38,332 nt of DNA, taken from NCBI GenBank assembly GCA_018812825.1, contig JAHJCJ010000042.1, positions 1 to 38,332 of the forward strand, written 5' to 3'. Positions within the stretch are counted from its first letter, which is position 1. Each line of letters opens with the position of its first letter. Below, in pieces: positions 30,941 to 38,031 of the stretch. The notes beneath the pieces are model-generated. The model was given only the letters and a program-made list of their open reading frames with translations. It had not been told where the DNA came from and made no database searches. The DNA is from Candidatus Omnitrophota bacterium (lineage in GTDB: Bacteria; Omnitrophota; Gorgyraeia; Gygaellales; Profunditerraquicolaceae). The translations under genes and the position numbers were made by a program.

Positions 30941-31157
30941 AACGCCAGCGATCCTAACTCTTAAGTTGATAGCTGCATATCAGAAATATATAAGACCGGC
31001 TATTCCGGCAACCTGCCGTTTTGAGCCGGGCTGTTCTGAATATACAAAACAGGCAATTTTAAAATATGGATTAATTAAAGGAGTATGTAAGGGGCTAACA
31101 AGAATTCTGCGATGTCATCCTTTTTCTGGCCAATCAGGTTATGATCCCTTAACATAA
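30912..31157 (+). CDS. yidD: YidD family membrane insertion efficiency factor
   Basis: YidD is a small inner-face membrane-associated protein that aids YidC-dependent insertion. The core is clear: IAAYQKYIRPAIP, the Cys motif CRFEPGCSEYTKQA, GLIKGVCKGLTRILRCHPFSG and GYDPLT. The start is uncertain. A GTG at 30912 has AGGAAG 6-7 nt upstream and gives 81 residues; a TTG at 30933 gives 74 and aligns better with family starts. It overlaps or abuts rpmH, and rnpA, which usually lies between them, is absent. yidC follows after 11 bp. Confidence 0.85.
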   Translation: MCKCRDALYLTPAILTLKLIAAYQKYIRPAIPATCRFEPGCSEYTKQAILKYGLIKGVCKGLTRILRCHPFSGQSGYDPLT

Positions 31158-31168
31158 ACATAAAATCT

Positions 31169-32710
31169 ATGGAAAAACGTTTAGTATTAGCTATTGCTCT
31201 ATCTTTGTTAGTTTTATTGAGTTGGTCAGCTTTAGCCCCAAAATCACAACTACTTGATAATAAAGGAGTTATAGCTGATAGCACACAGGTAAAAGTACCG
31301 ATACAGCAGGGCTCTTCTGGTAATCAAGCATCAACTTTAACGCAATTTGTTTCAGATTCTATATCGGACCCCATAAAGGAAGTTGTGAAATTTACCCAAG
31401 ACAACCGGGATATAATTTTTGACCCGGCGAGAGCTACTATCATAGAGGTAGTTTTTAAAAATAGGCTCGAGCATCACCTCCCGCTCAAAATAGGCTTGCT
31501 TAGCGATAACGGTAATTTATTCAAACAGGAAAGCATGACAAAGGAGCAAATTTCGTTTATTTATCAGGATCAAAACAAACGCATCGTTAAGAAATTTATT
31601 ATTCCTAACGATAGCTATGCCATAGAGTTAGAAATCAAGACTCAAAATTTATCTCCTTCTCCTCTGTCGGTTCATCCTCAGCTAGTTTTAGGTCGATTAG
31701 ATCTATCGGCAAAAAATACCCAGTCGCGCTACCAGGATATTTTACTAAGTGGCAAAGAAAAAACAATGCATATTTCAGCGGGAAAAGATTTCGCCACCAA
31801 AGATGTAAAATTTATTGGGTTACGTGACCAGTATTTTTGTGCTATTCTTGAGCCAGTTGACACAGTAGATAGTGCCTATATTAAAAAAATTAGTCCTCAG
31901 GAGTCTGAATTAGGTATATTAGGTAGTGAATTAAGTTTGAATCCTGGTAAACAGATTGGACATTTATATCATATTTATTTAGGACCCCAGGATTTAAAAA
32001 CTATAAACAGCATTAAAACAGAATGGACAGCAATCATTTATTACGGAACTTTTGATTTTATTGCGCAGCTGCTCTTGCAGTTGCTTGGATTTTTTTATAG
32101 TTTAGTGCATAATTGGGGATGGGCAATAATTATATTGAGCCTTGCAGTTTATTTGCTGCTTTTCCCTCTTTCGCTAAAGCAAATGCGTTCTATGAAAGAG
32201 ATGCAGGCTTTGCAGCCCAAGATCGAAGCTTTACGTAAAGAGCTTAAGGATAATCCTCAAAGATTGAACAAAGAAATAATGGAACTCTATAAGGAACATA
32301 AGGTTAATCCACTTGGAGGTTGCTTGCCCTTATTATTACAAATGCCGATTTTCTTTGCCCTATATCAGGCATTGATTCGTTCGGTAGCCTTAAGAGGTGC
32401 ACATTTTCTTTGGATCAAAGATCTTTCTTCCCCGGATCAGCTTTTTACTTTCAAAAATTCAATACCTATCTTAGGTAACCAGGTAAATATTTTACCAATT
32501 TTAATGGCTATAGGTATGTTCGTGCAACAAAAGATTTCTACAATTAAGACAACCGGAGATGCAGCCCAGCAACAGAAAATGATGTCAATTATCATGCCTG
32601 TTATGTTTGGAGTTATTTTCTACCACATGCCATCAGGGTTAGTGCTTTATTGGTTTGTGAATAGCACATTAATGCTTCTTTATCAAGTGCGCATGAATAA
32701 ACAAAAATGA
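31169..32710 (+). CDS. yidC: Membrane protein insertase YidC
   Basis: This 513-residue insertase has an N-terminal membrane anchor (about 5-24), a large periplasmic beta-sandwich domain (about 60-290) that marks the Gram-negative form, then a conserved 60KD_IMP core. The core starts near FDFIAQLLLQLLGFFYSLVHNWGWAI, continues with the coiled cytoplasmic loop KQMRSMKEMQALQPKIEALRK and NPLGGCLPLLLQMPIFFALYQ, and ends with MPVMFGVIFYHMPSGLVLYWFVN. It inserts proteins alone or with Sec. The stop overlaps the Jag-N gene by 4 nt. Confidence 0.96.
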   Translation: MEKRLVLAIALSLLVLLSWSALAPKSQLLDNKGVIADSTQVKVPIQQGSSGNQASTLTQFVSDSISDPIKEVVKFTQDNRDIIFDPARATIIEVVFKNRLEHHLPLKIGLLSDNGNLFKQESMTKEQISFIYQDQNKRIVKKFIIPNDSYAIELEIKTQNLSPSPLSVHPQLVLGRLDLSAKNTQSRYQDILLSGKEKTMHISAGKDFATKDVKFIGLRDQYFCAILEPVDTVDSAYIKKISPQESELGILGSELSLNPGKQIGHLYHIYLGPQDLKTINSIKTEWTAIIYYGTFDFIAQLLLQLLGFFYSLVHNWGWAIIILSLAVYLLLFPLSLKQMRSMKEMQALQPKIEALRKELKDNPQRLNKEIMELYKEHKVNPLGGCLPLLLQMPIFFALYQALIRSVALRGAHFLWIKDLSSPDQLFTFKNSIPILGNQVNILPILMAIGMFVQQKISTIKTTGDAAQQQKMMSIIMPVMFGVIFYHMPSGLVLYWFVNSTLMLLYQVRMNKQK

Positions 32711-32907
32711 AAAGATTAAAATACTTAGAAGTTGAAGGTAAAACTGTTGAGGAGGCCATAGAAAAGGCTTTACAAGAGTTAAAGCTTCCACGTAAGAGTG
32801 TAAAGATACAAGTTTTGTCTGAAGAGAAGAAGGGGCTTTTTGGTATGCCCGGAGCTAAGCCTGCTAAGGTACGCGTAAGTGCGATTTCAAGTAAAGAAAA
32901 TACTTGA
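32707..32907 (+). CDS. Stand-alone Jag N-terminal domain protein
   Basis: This 66-residue protein matches the N-terminal domain of Jag/KhpB/EloR (EVEGKTVEEAIEKALQELKL, then EEKKGLFGMPGAKPAKVRV). The full-length family also has KH and R3H RNA-binding domains after this; here a stop follows immediately and no KH or R3H sequence can be found downstream in any frame. The gene is in the usual jag position after yidC, with an ATGA overlap. It could bind a partner in trans, but it has no visible RNA-binding domain. The parA promoter overlaps its stop. Confidence 0.82.
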   Translation: MKRLKYLEVEGKTVEEAIEKALQELKLPRKSVKIQVLSEEKKGLFGMPGAKPAKVRVSAISSKENT

Positions 32908-32931
32908 CAATTGCCTTAGTTTTGGGATAAT
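32904..32931 (+). promoter_or_regulatory. Predicted parAB promoter
   Basis: TTGACA (32904-32909), a 16-nt spacer and GATAAT (32926-32931) overlap the end of the Jag-N gene and lie 56 bp before the parA ATG. It is one of the best promoter matches in the window. Confidence 0.7.
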
Positions 32932-32948
32932 TAGCTTGGTTAAAGGGA

Positions 32949-32964
32949 CGTTTCACGGGGAACT
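32949..32964 (+). promoter_or_regulatory. Degenerate parS-like site
   Basis: CGTTTCACGGGGAACT matches the bacterial parS consensus (TGTTTCACGTGAAACA) at 12 of 16 positions, with the left half GTTTCACG exact. It lies between the predicted promoter and parA, within about 2.6 kb of the candidate origin. The right half is weak, so ParB binding is not certain. Confidence 0.45.
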
Positions 32965-32986
32965 ATTCGTAAATACAATAATATCA

Positions 32987-33790
32987 ATGAGTAAGATAAT
33001 CGCAATCTGTAATCAAAAGGGCGGAGTAGGTAAAACTACCACTTCTATTAATCTCGCAGCATATCTAGCTATTGCAGGTAAGAAAGTTATGTTAATTGAT
33101 TTAGATCCTCAGGCAAATACAACTAGTGGAATTGGGATAAACAAGCACGATATTAAGAAAAGCACATATCATATTTTACTTGAAGAGTTAGAGCTTAAAG
33201 ACATCTTACAAAAAACTGAGATTGATAATCTTGTGCTTGCACCTTCTAATTTGGATTTAACCGGGGCAGAGGTGGAATTAGTAGGTGCATTGGGCCGAGA
33301 GTATAGGTTAAAAAGAGCTTTACAAAAAGAAAAAGAAAAATTCGACTTTTTAATTATTGACTCACCGCCTTCTCTGGGGTTGCTTACAATCAATGGTTTA
33401 TGCGCTGCTGATTCAGTAATAATTCCAGTTCAGTGTGAATATTATGCCCTAGAAGGATTAACGCAACTACATAATACTATTAGACTTGTGAAAGAAAATC
33501 TTAATCCGTCTCTAGTAATTGAAGGCGTGCTTTTGACAATGGCGGATTTCCGCACAAATCTGACCAAAGAGGTTATCCAGGAGGCACGCAACCATTTTAA
33601 AGAAAAAGTTTATAATACTGTGATTCCTAGGAATGTTCGTTTAACCGAGGCACCAAGCTTTGGTAAACCCATTGTTTTATATGACCGGGATTCTCTTGGT
33701 GCTCAAAAGTATGAAGAGTTGAGTAAAGAAATCTTAGGTTTAAATATTGACACGAGTTTAAGAATCACGCAGGGACAAAGCCCAGCCTGA
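32987..33790 (+). CDS. parA: Chromosome partitioning ATPase ParA (Soj)
   Basis: This 267-residue deviant-Walker ATPase has KGGVGKTTTSINLA with the signature Lys, LIDLDPQANTTSG, and FLIIDSPPSLGLL. ParA dimers bind DNA and are released by ParB, moving origins apart. I choose the ATG at 32987 (MSKIIAICNQKGG), the family's normal start; the in-frame extension to 32879 would add 36 unrelated residues and overlap the promoter. No clear ribosome binding site precedes the ATG, so translation may be weak. A hairpin (CCAGCC/GGCTGG) surrounds its TGA. Confidence 0.95.
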   Translation: MSKIIAICNQKGGVGKTTTSINLAAYLAIAGKKVMLIDLDPQANTTSGIGINKHDIKKSTYHILLEELELKDILQKTEIDNLVLAPSNLDLTGAEVELVGALGREYRLKRALQKEKEKFDFLIIDSPPSLGLLTINGLCAADSVIIPVQCEYYALEGLTQLHNTIRLVKENLNPSLVIEGVLLTMADFRTNLTKEVIQEARNHFKEKVYNTVIPRNVRLTEAPSFGKPIVLYDRDSLGAQKYEELSKEILGLNIDTSLRITQGQSPA

Positions 33791-33831
33791 AAGGAATGGC
33801 TGGTGTACCCTTGCGGGTAAGGAGAAGCTTA

Positions 33832-34689
33832 ATGGAGAGAAGGGCTTTAGGAAAAGGTTTAAGTGCATTAATCCCGGAGAAAATAGTTGAAGGCGAAAAA
33901 CATAAAGAAGAGATTGTTTATGTCCAGACTGGACAAATAAAACCAAATCCATTTCAGCCACGAGAAGATTTTGATCAAGTAAGTATAGAAGAATTAGCCC
34001 AATCGATTAAAGAAAAAGGAGTTATTCAGCCGCTTTTGGTGAGGCGTAGAGGGGATAATTATGAATTAATCGCTGGAGAGCGAAGGTTTCGTGCGGCTAA
34101 CATGTTAGGCCTCAAAGAGATACCCGCTATTGTGCGAGATGTAGGCGACCAAGATTCCCTAGAGTTGGCTTTAATTGAAAATATTCAGAGGGAGGGATTG
34201 AACCCCATTGAAGAAGCACATGCCTATCAGCATTTAATAGATAAATTTAAAGTTACCCAAGAGAAGATAAGCGAGGTTTTAGGAAAAGCCAGGGTTACTA
34301 TTACTAATACCTTACGTCTACTTAAGCTTCCCCATGAGATTCAAGAGGAAATGAAAAAGGGGCGTATTAGTTTTGCACATGGCCGCGCCCTGTTAGAAAT
34401 AGAAGATGCAAATCACCAACGTAAACTTGTCCAAGATATTATTTCTAAAGAGCTTTCCGTGCGCGAGCTGGAGAGTTTGATTAAAAGCAGCCGGCCAAAA
34501 TTAATTAAAAGAAAAATTGGCCAAGGCCAGCGTGAACCGCTGGTTGCTATTCTGGAAGAACAACTACAGCATGCATTAGCTACCAAGGTTAGAATCAGCA
34601 AAAGGAAAAAACGTGGGCATATTAATATTGAATTTTATTCTCAAGAAGATCTTGAGCGTATAGTTAATGTAATTAAGGGAGGAAAATAA
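33832..34689 (+). CDS. parB: Chromosome partitioning protein ParB (Spo0J)
   Basis: This 285-residue CTP-dependent clamp binds parS and spreads. The N-terminus RRALGKGLSALIP is the ParA-stimulating tail; then come IKPNPFQPREDF, the CTP-binding motifs GERRFRAA and ENIQREGLNPIEEA, the HTH (KISEVLGKARVTITNTLRLLKLP) and a C-terminal dimerisation domain. The ATG at 33832 has AAGGAG 7 nt upstream; a longer reading from 33796 lacks one. A short hairpin (TACCC-TTGC-GGGTA, 33806-33819) lies just before the ribosome binding site. Confidence 0.95.
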   Translation: MERRALGKGLSALIPEKIVEGEKHKEEIVYVQTGQIKPNPFQPREDFDQVSIEELAQSIKEKGVIQPLLVRRRGDNYELIAGERRFRAANMLGLKEIPAIVRDVGDQDSLELALIENIQREGLNPIEEAHAYQHLIDKFKVTQEKISEVLGKARVTITNTLRLLKLPHEIQEEMKKGRISFAHGRALLEIEDANHQRKLVQDIISKELSVRELESLIKSSRPKLIKRKIGQGQREPLVAILEEQLQHALATKVRISKRKKRGHINIEFYSQEDLERIVNVIKGGK

Positions 34690-34692
34690 ATA

Positions 34693-35196
34693 ATGAACCA
34701 GGCAGTTTTAATTCTTATCAAGCCCGACGGATTAAAGAAATCGCTTACCGGAAACATCCTTACGCGTTTATCCGAAACCAAACTAGAAATCGTCGCTGCG
34801 AAAATTGCGCGGGTATCAAAAGAGCTGGCAGAAGAGCATTATAAACATTTAAAAGATAAGCCATTTTTTGGGGAAATTATTAAATATCTCCAGGGAGAAT
34901 TGCACGATCGCAAGAAAGTTATGGCTTTAGTTTATTGGGGAGAAGATGCGATTAAGAAATGCCGGGAATTAGCCGGAGCTACTAACCCCGAGGAAGCTGA
35001 GTCTACTTCTATCCGCGGCTCTTATGGCCGGATAACTACATCCGGAGTTTACGAAAATGTAATTCATGTTTCATCCAATGAATTCGAAGCGGAAAGGGAG
35101 ATTAAGCTTTGGTTTGCGCCCGGCGAAATTATCGTTGATCTGTATTCGACAAAAGATTTAGTGCAAAAAGAGATAGCAATCAAGGTTTGGGACTAA
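34693..35196 (+). CDS. ndk: Nucleoside diphosphate kinase
   Basis: This 167-residue kinase balances NTP and dNTP pools through a phospho-His intermediate. It has LILIKPDGLKK, HYKHLKDKPFF, the TSIRGSYGR loop, and the active-site His in NVIHVSSNEFEAEREIKLWF. It is longer than the usual 135-150 residues, with extra residues after the substrate loop (QGELHDRKKV) and a C-terminal extension of about 20 residues. It begins 3 bp after parB, with GGAGG inside the parB end. It would act downstream of PyrF and Gmk in this same region. Confidence 0.9.
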   Translation: MNQAVLILIKPDGLKKSLTGNILTRLSETKLEIVAAKIARVSKELAEEHYKHLKDKPFFGEIIKYLQGELHDRKKVMALVYWGEDAIKKCRELAGATNPEEAESTSIRGSYGRITTSGVYENVIHVSSNEFEAEREIKLWFAPGEIIVDLYSTKDLVQKEIAIKVWD

Positions 35197-35229
35197 GGAA
35201 ATACTTAACTAGATTAAAAGGTGCTCAAG

Positions 35230-36057
35230 ATGATTAGTAGTATGACTGGTTTTGGCAGCCAAGAAGCAGAGATTGATTCTATCGGAAGAATTTGCGTGGA
35301 ATTAAGATGCACTAACCATAAGTTTCTGGAGACCGTTTTTCATTTGCCGGAAGGCATGCTTTCTTTAGAGGATAAATTAAAAAAAGAGATTGAGGCCAAA
35401 ATCAGGCGGGGCAGGGTTTTCTGTGCTATAAATATAAAAGGCAAAGAGGTGCAGGGGATATTTGTAAACCGTAAGCTTTTAAAGAATTATTTGCACGAGC
35501 TAAATAGTATAAAAAATGAGTTTAAGATTAAAGATGGCTTAGCCCTAGATTCTTTAATCCGGTTGCCCGGAATTTTGTCGCTTAAAGAAAATAAACCGGC
35601 AGGCATGCATATCTGGGAGCACCTTAAGCCCTTGCTGCAGCAGGCACTTTTAGAGTTGTTAAAGACGCGGCAGAAGGAGGGTAGGGTTTTGGCAGGTTTG
35701 CTAAAAAATAGGAGCGGATTGCTTAAAAAAGATTTGGTTTTAATTAAGCGTAGATTCGGCTCGGCAGTAAAAATAAGGCTGCAGAAGATAAAGGCAGAAG
35801 AGGAGCGTTCGGCTTTTTTGAAGGGAGCGGATATTGCCGAAGAAATGGACCGGCTGAATTTTCACATAACGAACTTTCAGCAGAAGATCGCTAAGGGCGG
35901 TTCTGTTGGTAAGGAGCTAGATTTTATTACTCAGGAGATGCAGCGGGAAGCCAATACCTTGGCGGCGAAGTCGTTCGATCTAGTTATTTCAGGGCGTGCC
36001 GTGCAGATGAAAAGCCAGATTGAAAAGATCCGCGAACAGGTGCAGAATATCGAGTAG
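35230..36057 (+). CDS. yicC: YicC family endoribonuclease-like protein
   Basis: This 275-residue protein starts MISSMTGFGSQE, the characteristic YicC start, has ELRCTNHKFLE, and ends with the DUF1732 domain (EEMDRLNFHITNF, GKELDFITQEMQREANTLAAKS). YicC proteins are reported endoribonucleases acting on RNA. A GTG at 35221 is also in frame, but AAGG there is better read as the ribosome binding site for the ATG at 35230. It is next to gmk in many bacteria, as here (1-nt overlap, TAGTG). Confidence 0.9.
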   Translation: MISSMTGFGSQEAEIDSIGRICVELRCTNHKFLETVFHLPEGMLSLEDKLKKEIEAKIRRGRVFCAINIKGKEVQGIFVNRKLLKNYLHELNSIKNEFKIKDGLALDSLIRLPGILSLKENKPAGMHIWEHLKPLLQQALLELLKTRQKEGRVLAGLLKNRSGLLKKDLVLIKRRFGSAVKIRLQKIKAEEERSAFLKGADIAEEMDRLNFHITNFQQKIAKGGSVGKELDFITQEMQREANTLAAKSFDLVISGRAVQMKSQIEKIREQVQNIE

Positions 36058-36656
36058 TGAAAGCCAAAAAAAGACAAAATAAGCAAGGAAAAATTTTTAT
36101 AATCTCCGGGCCTTCGGGTTCAGGTAAGACTACCCTTCTGACCAGGTTAATCCAAGATAAAAAAATCGGTAAACTGTTGGTAAAATCACGTTCTGTTACT
36201 ACCCGGCCTAAGCGCTTAGGAGAAAGACAGGGTAGGGACTATTTTTTTGTTACTAAAGATGAATTTAGGCGCTTGTTAAAAGCAAAGAAAATTCTTGAAT
36301 GGACTAAGTATTTGGGCTATTATTACGGAACGCCTAAGGGGCCGGTAGAAAACCGGCTTAAAAAAGGCAAACATCTTGGTTTATGTTTAGACCTTAAGGG
36401 TACAAGGGTTCTTAAGAAAATCTATCCCCATAATACTCTAACAGTTTTTGTCTTGCCGCCTTCACTTAGCGTGCTTAAGACAAGGATTGAGGGCCGTTGC
36501 AGAGAGACTAATAAAAAAGAAATAACGCAACGTTTGCGTCTGGCGCAACGGGAACTTTTGGCAGCGTCACAATTTGATTATTGTATTCTGAATCAAAACC
36601 TGCGGGTTGCTCTCAGGGAATTAAAAAAGATATTTATAAAGGAAAATAGCGTTTAA
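36057..36656 (+). CDS. gmk: Guanylate kinase
   Basis: This 199-residue enzyme phosphorylates GMP to GDP. The P-loop is GPSGSGKTT near residues 18-26, with SVTTRPKRLGERQGRDYFF for GMP binding and YYGTPKGPVE. It starts with GTG, whose G is the last base of the yicC TAG, so it probably relies on translational coupling. The lid region (RCRETNKKEITQRL) is slightly diverged from the common RGTDSEEVIxxRL. rpoZ follows after 21 bp, the usual gmk-rpoZ-coaBC order. Confidence 0.94.
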   Translation: MKAKKRQNKQGKIFIISGPSGSGKTTLLTRLIQDKKIGKLLVKSRSVTTRPKRLGERQGRDYFFVTKDEFRRLLKAKKILEWTKYLGYYYGTPKGPVENRLKKGKHLGLCLDLKGTRVLKKIYPHNTLTVFVLPPSLSVLKTRIEGRCRETNKKEITQRLRLAQRELLAASQFDYCILNQNLRVALRELKKIFIKENSV

Positions 36657-36677
36657 CATATTACTCGGGGGTAAAAG

Positions 36678-36887
36678 ATGGGATATCGGGGTAGGGAGAA
36701 CCTTTTAGATAAAAGTTTAGGGTCTATTTATAAACTGGTAATTTTGGCCTCCAAAAGGGCCTTAGAGCTTGCTGAAGGACAGCCAAGATTGGTTGCGGAT
36801 GAGCTTTCTGCTAAGCCTTCTACTGTGGCTTTGCACGAGATTGAACAAGGTAAGATAGAGGCCAGGCAGATAAAGGCAAAGGAATAA
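36678..36887 (+). CDS. rpoZ: RNA polymerase omega subunit
   Basis: This 69-residue protein has the omega pattern LLDKSLGSIYKLVILASKRALELAEGQ followed by the short C-terminal helix (PSTVALHEIEQGKI). Omega helps assemble the polymerase through the beta' subunit. The N-terminal 'S.YKLV..ASKRA' stretch and location between gmk and coaC support the call. The ATG has a GGGGG ribosome binding site; its stop shares a base with the next ATG (TAATG). Confidence 0.88.
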   Translation: MGYRGRENLLDKSLGSIYKLVILASKRALELAEGQPRLVADELSAKPSTVALHEIEQGKIEARQIKAKE

Positions 36888-37438
36888 TGGAGAAACCCAA
36901 GAAAAATATTATTTTAGGCGTAACTGCAAGCATTGCGATTTATAAAGCATGTGAACTTGTCCGCAGGCTTAAAGAATGTGGTTTTACGGTTAAGGTAATC
37001 ATGACCAAAGAGGCAGAGGAGTTGATTAAGCCGATTGTTTTTGCAAGCTTAAGTGGAAACAGGGTTTATCGAGCAGGTATTTTTGATGAACCGGATACCT
37101 GGCAGGTTGAGCATGTATCGTTGGCGGAAGAAGCGGATTTAATTTTAATTGCCCCGGCGACTGCTAATATAATTGCCAAGCTTTCCGCAGGTATTTGTGA
37201 TGACCTTTTGACCTGCACGGTTTGCGCAAGCAAGGCAAATCTTCTAATTGCCCCGGCAATGAACGAGTTTATGTATAATAATAAAATTACCCAAAGCAAT
37301 ATTGCGAAATTAAAGTCTTGCGGTTATAAATTTATCGCACCGCGCAAAGGCATGCTTGCCTGTGGTAAGGTAGGGTTAGGTTGTTTAGCAGGGCCAGAGG
37401 ATATTGTTAAAGAAGTAAAAAGATCCTTGATATCTTGA
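36887..37438 (+). CDS. coaC: Phosphopantothenoylcysteine decarboxylase (CoaC domain only)
   Basis: This 183-residue flavoprotein has LGVTASIAIYKACELVRRL, the flavin-contacting HVSLAEEADLILIAPATANIIAKLSAGICDDLL, the PAMNEFM motif and the substrate-binding Cys loop CGKVGLG. In most bacteria this is the first half of the fused CoaBC protein; here the reading frame stops at the domain end, and no CoaB (synthetase) sequence follows before the tRNAs. It decarboxylates 4'-phospho-N-pantothenoylcysteine on the way to CoA. The CoaB part may be encoded elsewhere. Confidence 0.9.
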   Translation: MEKPKKNIILGVTASIAIYKACELVRRLKECGFTVKVIMTKEAEELIKPIVFASLSGNRVYRAGIFDEPDTWQVEHVSLAEEADLILIAPATANIIAKLSAGICDDLLTCTVCASKANLLIAPAMNEFMYNNKITQSNIAKLKSCGYKFIAPRKGMLACGKVGLGCLAGPEDIVKEVKRSLIS

Positions 37439-37453
37439 TAGACGTCAAGGATC
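37422..37453 (+). terminator. Hairpin across the coaC stop, possible terminator
   Basis: GATCCTTGA and TCAAGGATC form a perfect 9-bp stem; the 14-nt loop contains the coaC TGA. There is no T-tract, so termination is uncertain. Confidence 0.4.
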
Positions 37454-37458
37454 CATTC

Positions 37459-37499
37459 ACGCGGTAACTTATATTTGCTTCGCTCTATAAGTTATGCGT
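37459..37499. repeat. Palindromic element upstream of tRNA-Cys
   Basis: TAACTTATA and TATAAGTTA are perfect arms around a 12-nt loop, extended by ACGC and GCGT across a small internal mismatch. The downstream flank CGTTCATTGGAGT resembles that of the element at 37705-37734. Confidence 0.7.
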
Positions 37500-37513
37500 T
37501 CATTGGAGTTTTT

Positions 37514-37585
37514 GGCGACGTAGCCAAGTGGTAAGGCAGTTGTCTGCAAAACAACTATTCAGCGGTTCAATTCCGCTCGTCGCCT
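37514..37585 (+). tRNA. tRNA-Cys (anticodon GCA)
   Basis: Acceptor arms GGCGACG and CGTCGCC pair fully with U as discriminator base, usual for tRNA-Cys. The anticodon stem GTTGT/ACAAC closes loop CTGCAAA, giving GCA. The T arm is GCGG/CCGC with TTCAATT. No CCA is encoded. Confidence 0.96.
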
Positions 37586-37596
37586 CAATTTGTAAC

Positions 37597-37679
37597 GGGC
37601 AAGTGGTGGAATGGCATACACGACAGACTTAAAATCTGTTGGCCGCAAGGTCGTAAGGGTCCGACTCCCTTCTTGCCCA
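37597..37679 (+). tRNA. tRNA-Leu (anticodon TAA)
   Basis: Acceptor arms GGGCAAG and CTTGCCC pair fully, the anticodon stem ACAGA/TCTGT closes CTTAAAA (anticodon TAA), and a long variable arm (TGGCCGCAAGGTCG) marks a class II tRNA. No CCA is encoded. It lies 11 bp after tRNA-Cys. Confidence 0.96.
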
Positions 37680-37704
37680 TATAGATAAGGCTTCAGTTCG
37701 TGAT

Positions 37705-37734
37705 CGTATCAAAAATTTTACAATTTTTGGTACG
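37705..37734. repeat. Palindromic element downstream of tRNA-Leu
   Basis: CGTATCAAAAATT pairs with AATTTTTGGTACG over 13 positions (one G-U) around a TTAC loop. It is followed by CGTTCGTTGGGAGT, similar to the flank of the element before tRNA-Cys. Confidence 0.7.
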
Positions 37735-37834
37735 TTCGTTGGGAGTCTCGTTAGATAAAAGATTGTTGTGTTCAAGTTCATAGTTCATCCTTAAAGAGGG
37801 GTTCGCTATGAGGTTGTAAAGAAACCCGGATTTC

Positions 37835-37908
37835 GGGCTCATAGCTCAGTTGGTTAGAGCGTTGCGTTGACATCGCAAAGGTCAGTGGTTCAAGTCCACT
37901 TGGGCCCA
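37835..37908 (+). tRNA. tRNA-Val (anticodon GAC)
   Basis: Acceptor arms GGGCTCA and TGGGCCC pair (one G-U), the D arm is GCTC/GAGC, the anticodon stem TTGCG/CGCAA closes TTGACAT (anticodon GAC), and the T arm AGTGG/CCACT has TTCAAGT. No CCA is encoded. Confidence 0.96.
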
Positions 37909-37949
37909 TTTTAATTTTGAGCACATAATAAGTTTTAATCTAGCGCACC

Positions 37950-38012
37950 TTGTCAAAAAGGATTGGCAAGTGCACACTTGCTGTGCGAAATCCTGCGCGC
38001 AGCGCAGGATTT
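37950..38012 (+). promoter_or_regulatory. Structured thrS leader with competing hairpins
   Basis: Three overlapping pairings are possible: GCACCTTGTC with GGCAAGTGC, GCAAGTG with CACTTGC, and GCACA with TGTGC. They are followed by a perfect 11-bp stem (AAATCCTGCGC/GCGCAGGATTT, loop GCA, 37988-38012) ending 19 bp before thrS. There is no T-tract and no T-box signature, so a translational or operator-like role is only a guess. Confidence 0.45.
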
Positions 38013-38031
38013 AATTGTTGCACCTATAAAA

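Noticed and set aside
32879..32986. Extended N-terminus of ParA from an upstream ATG
   Set aside because: It would overlap the Jag-N gene, the promoter and the parS-like site, and adds residues absent from ParA proteins.
37801..37834. CATAG/CTATG arms before tRNA-Val as a regulatory element
   Set aside because: Five-base arms with a long loop are expected by chance.
37909..38031. T-box riboswitch before thrS
   Set aside because: The leader is too short (about 120 nt), has no T-box core (TGGNACCGCG-like) and no terminator T-tract.
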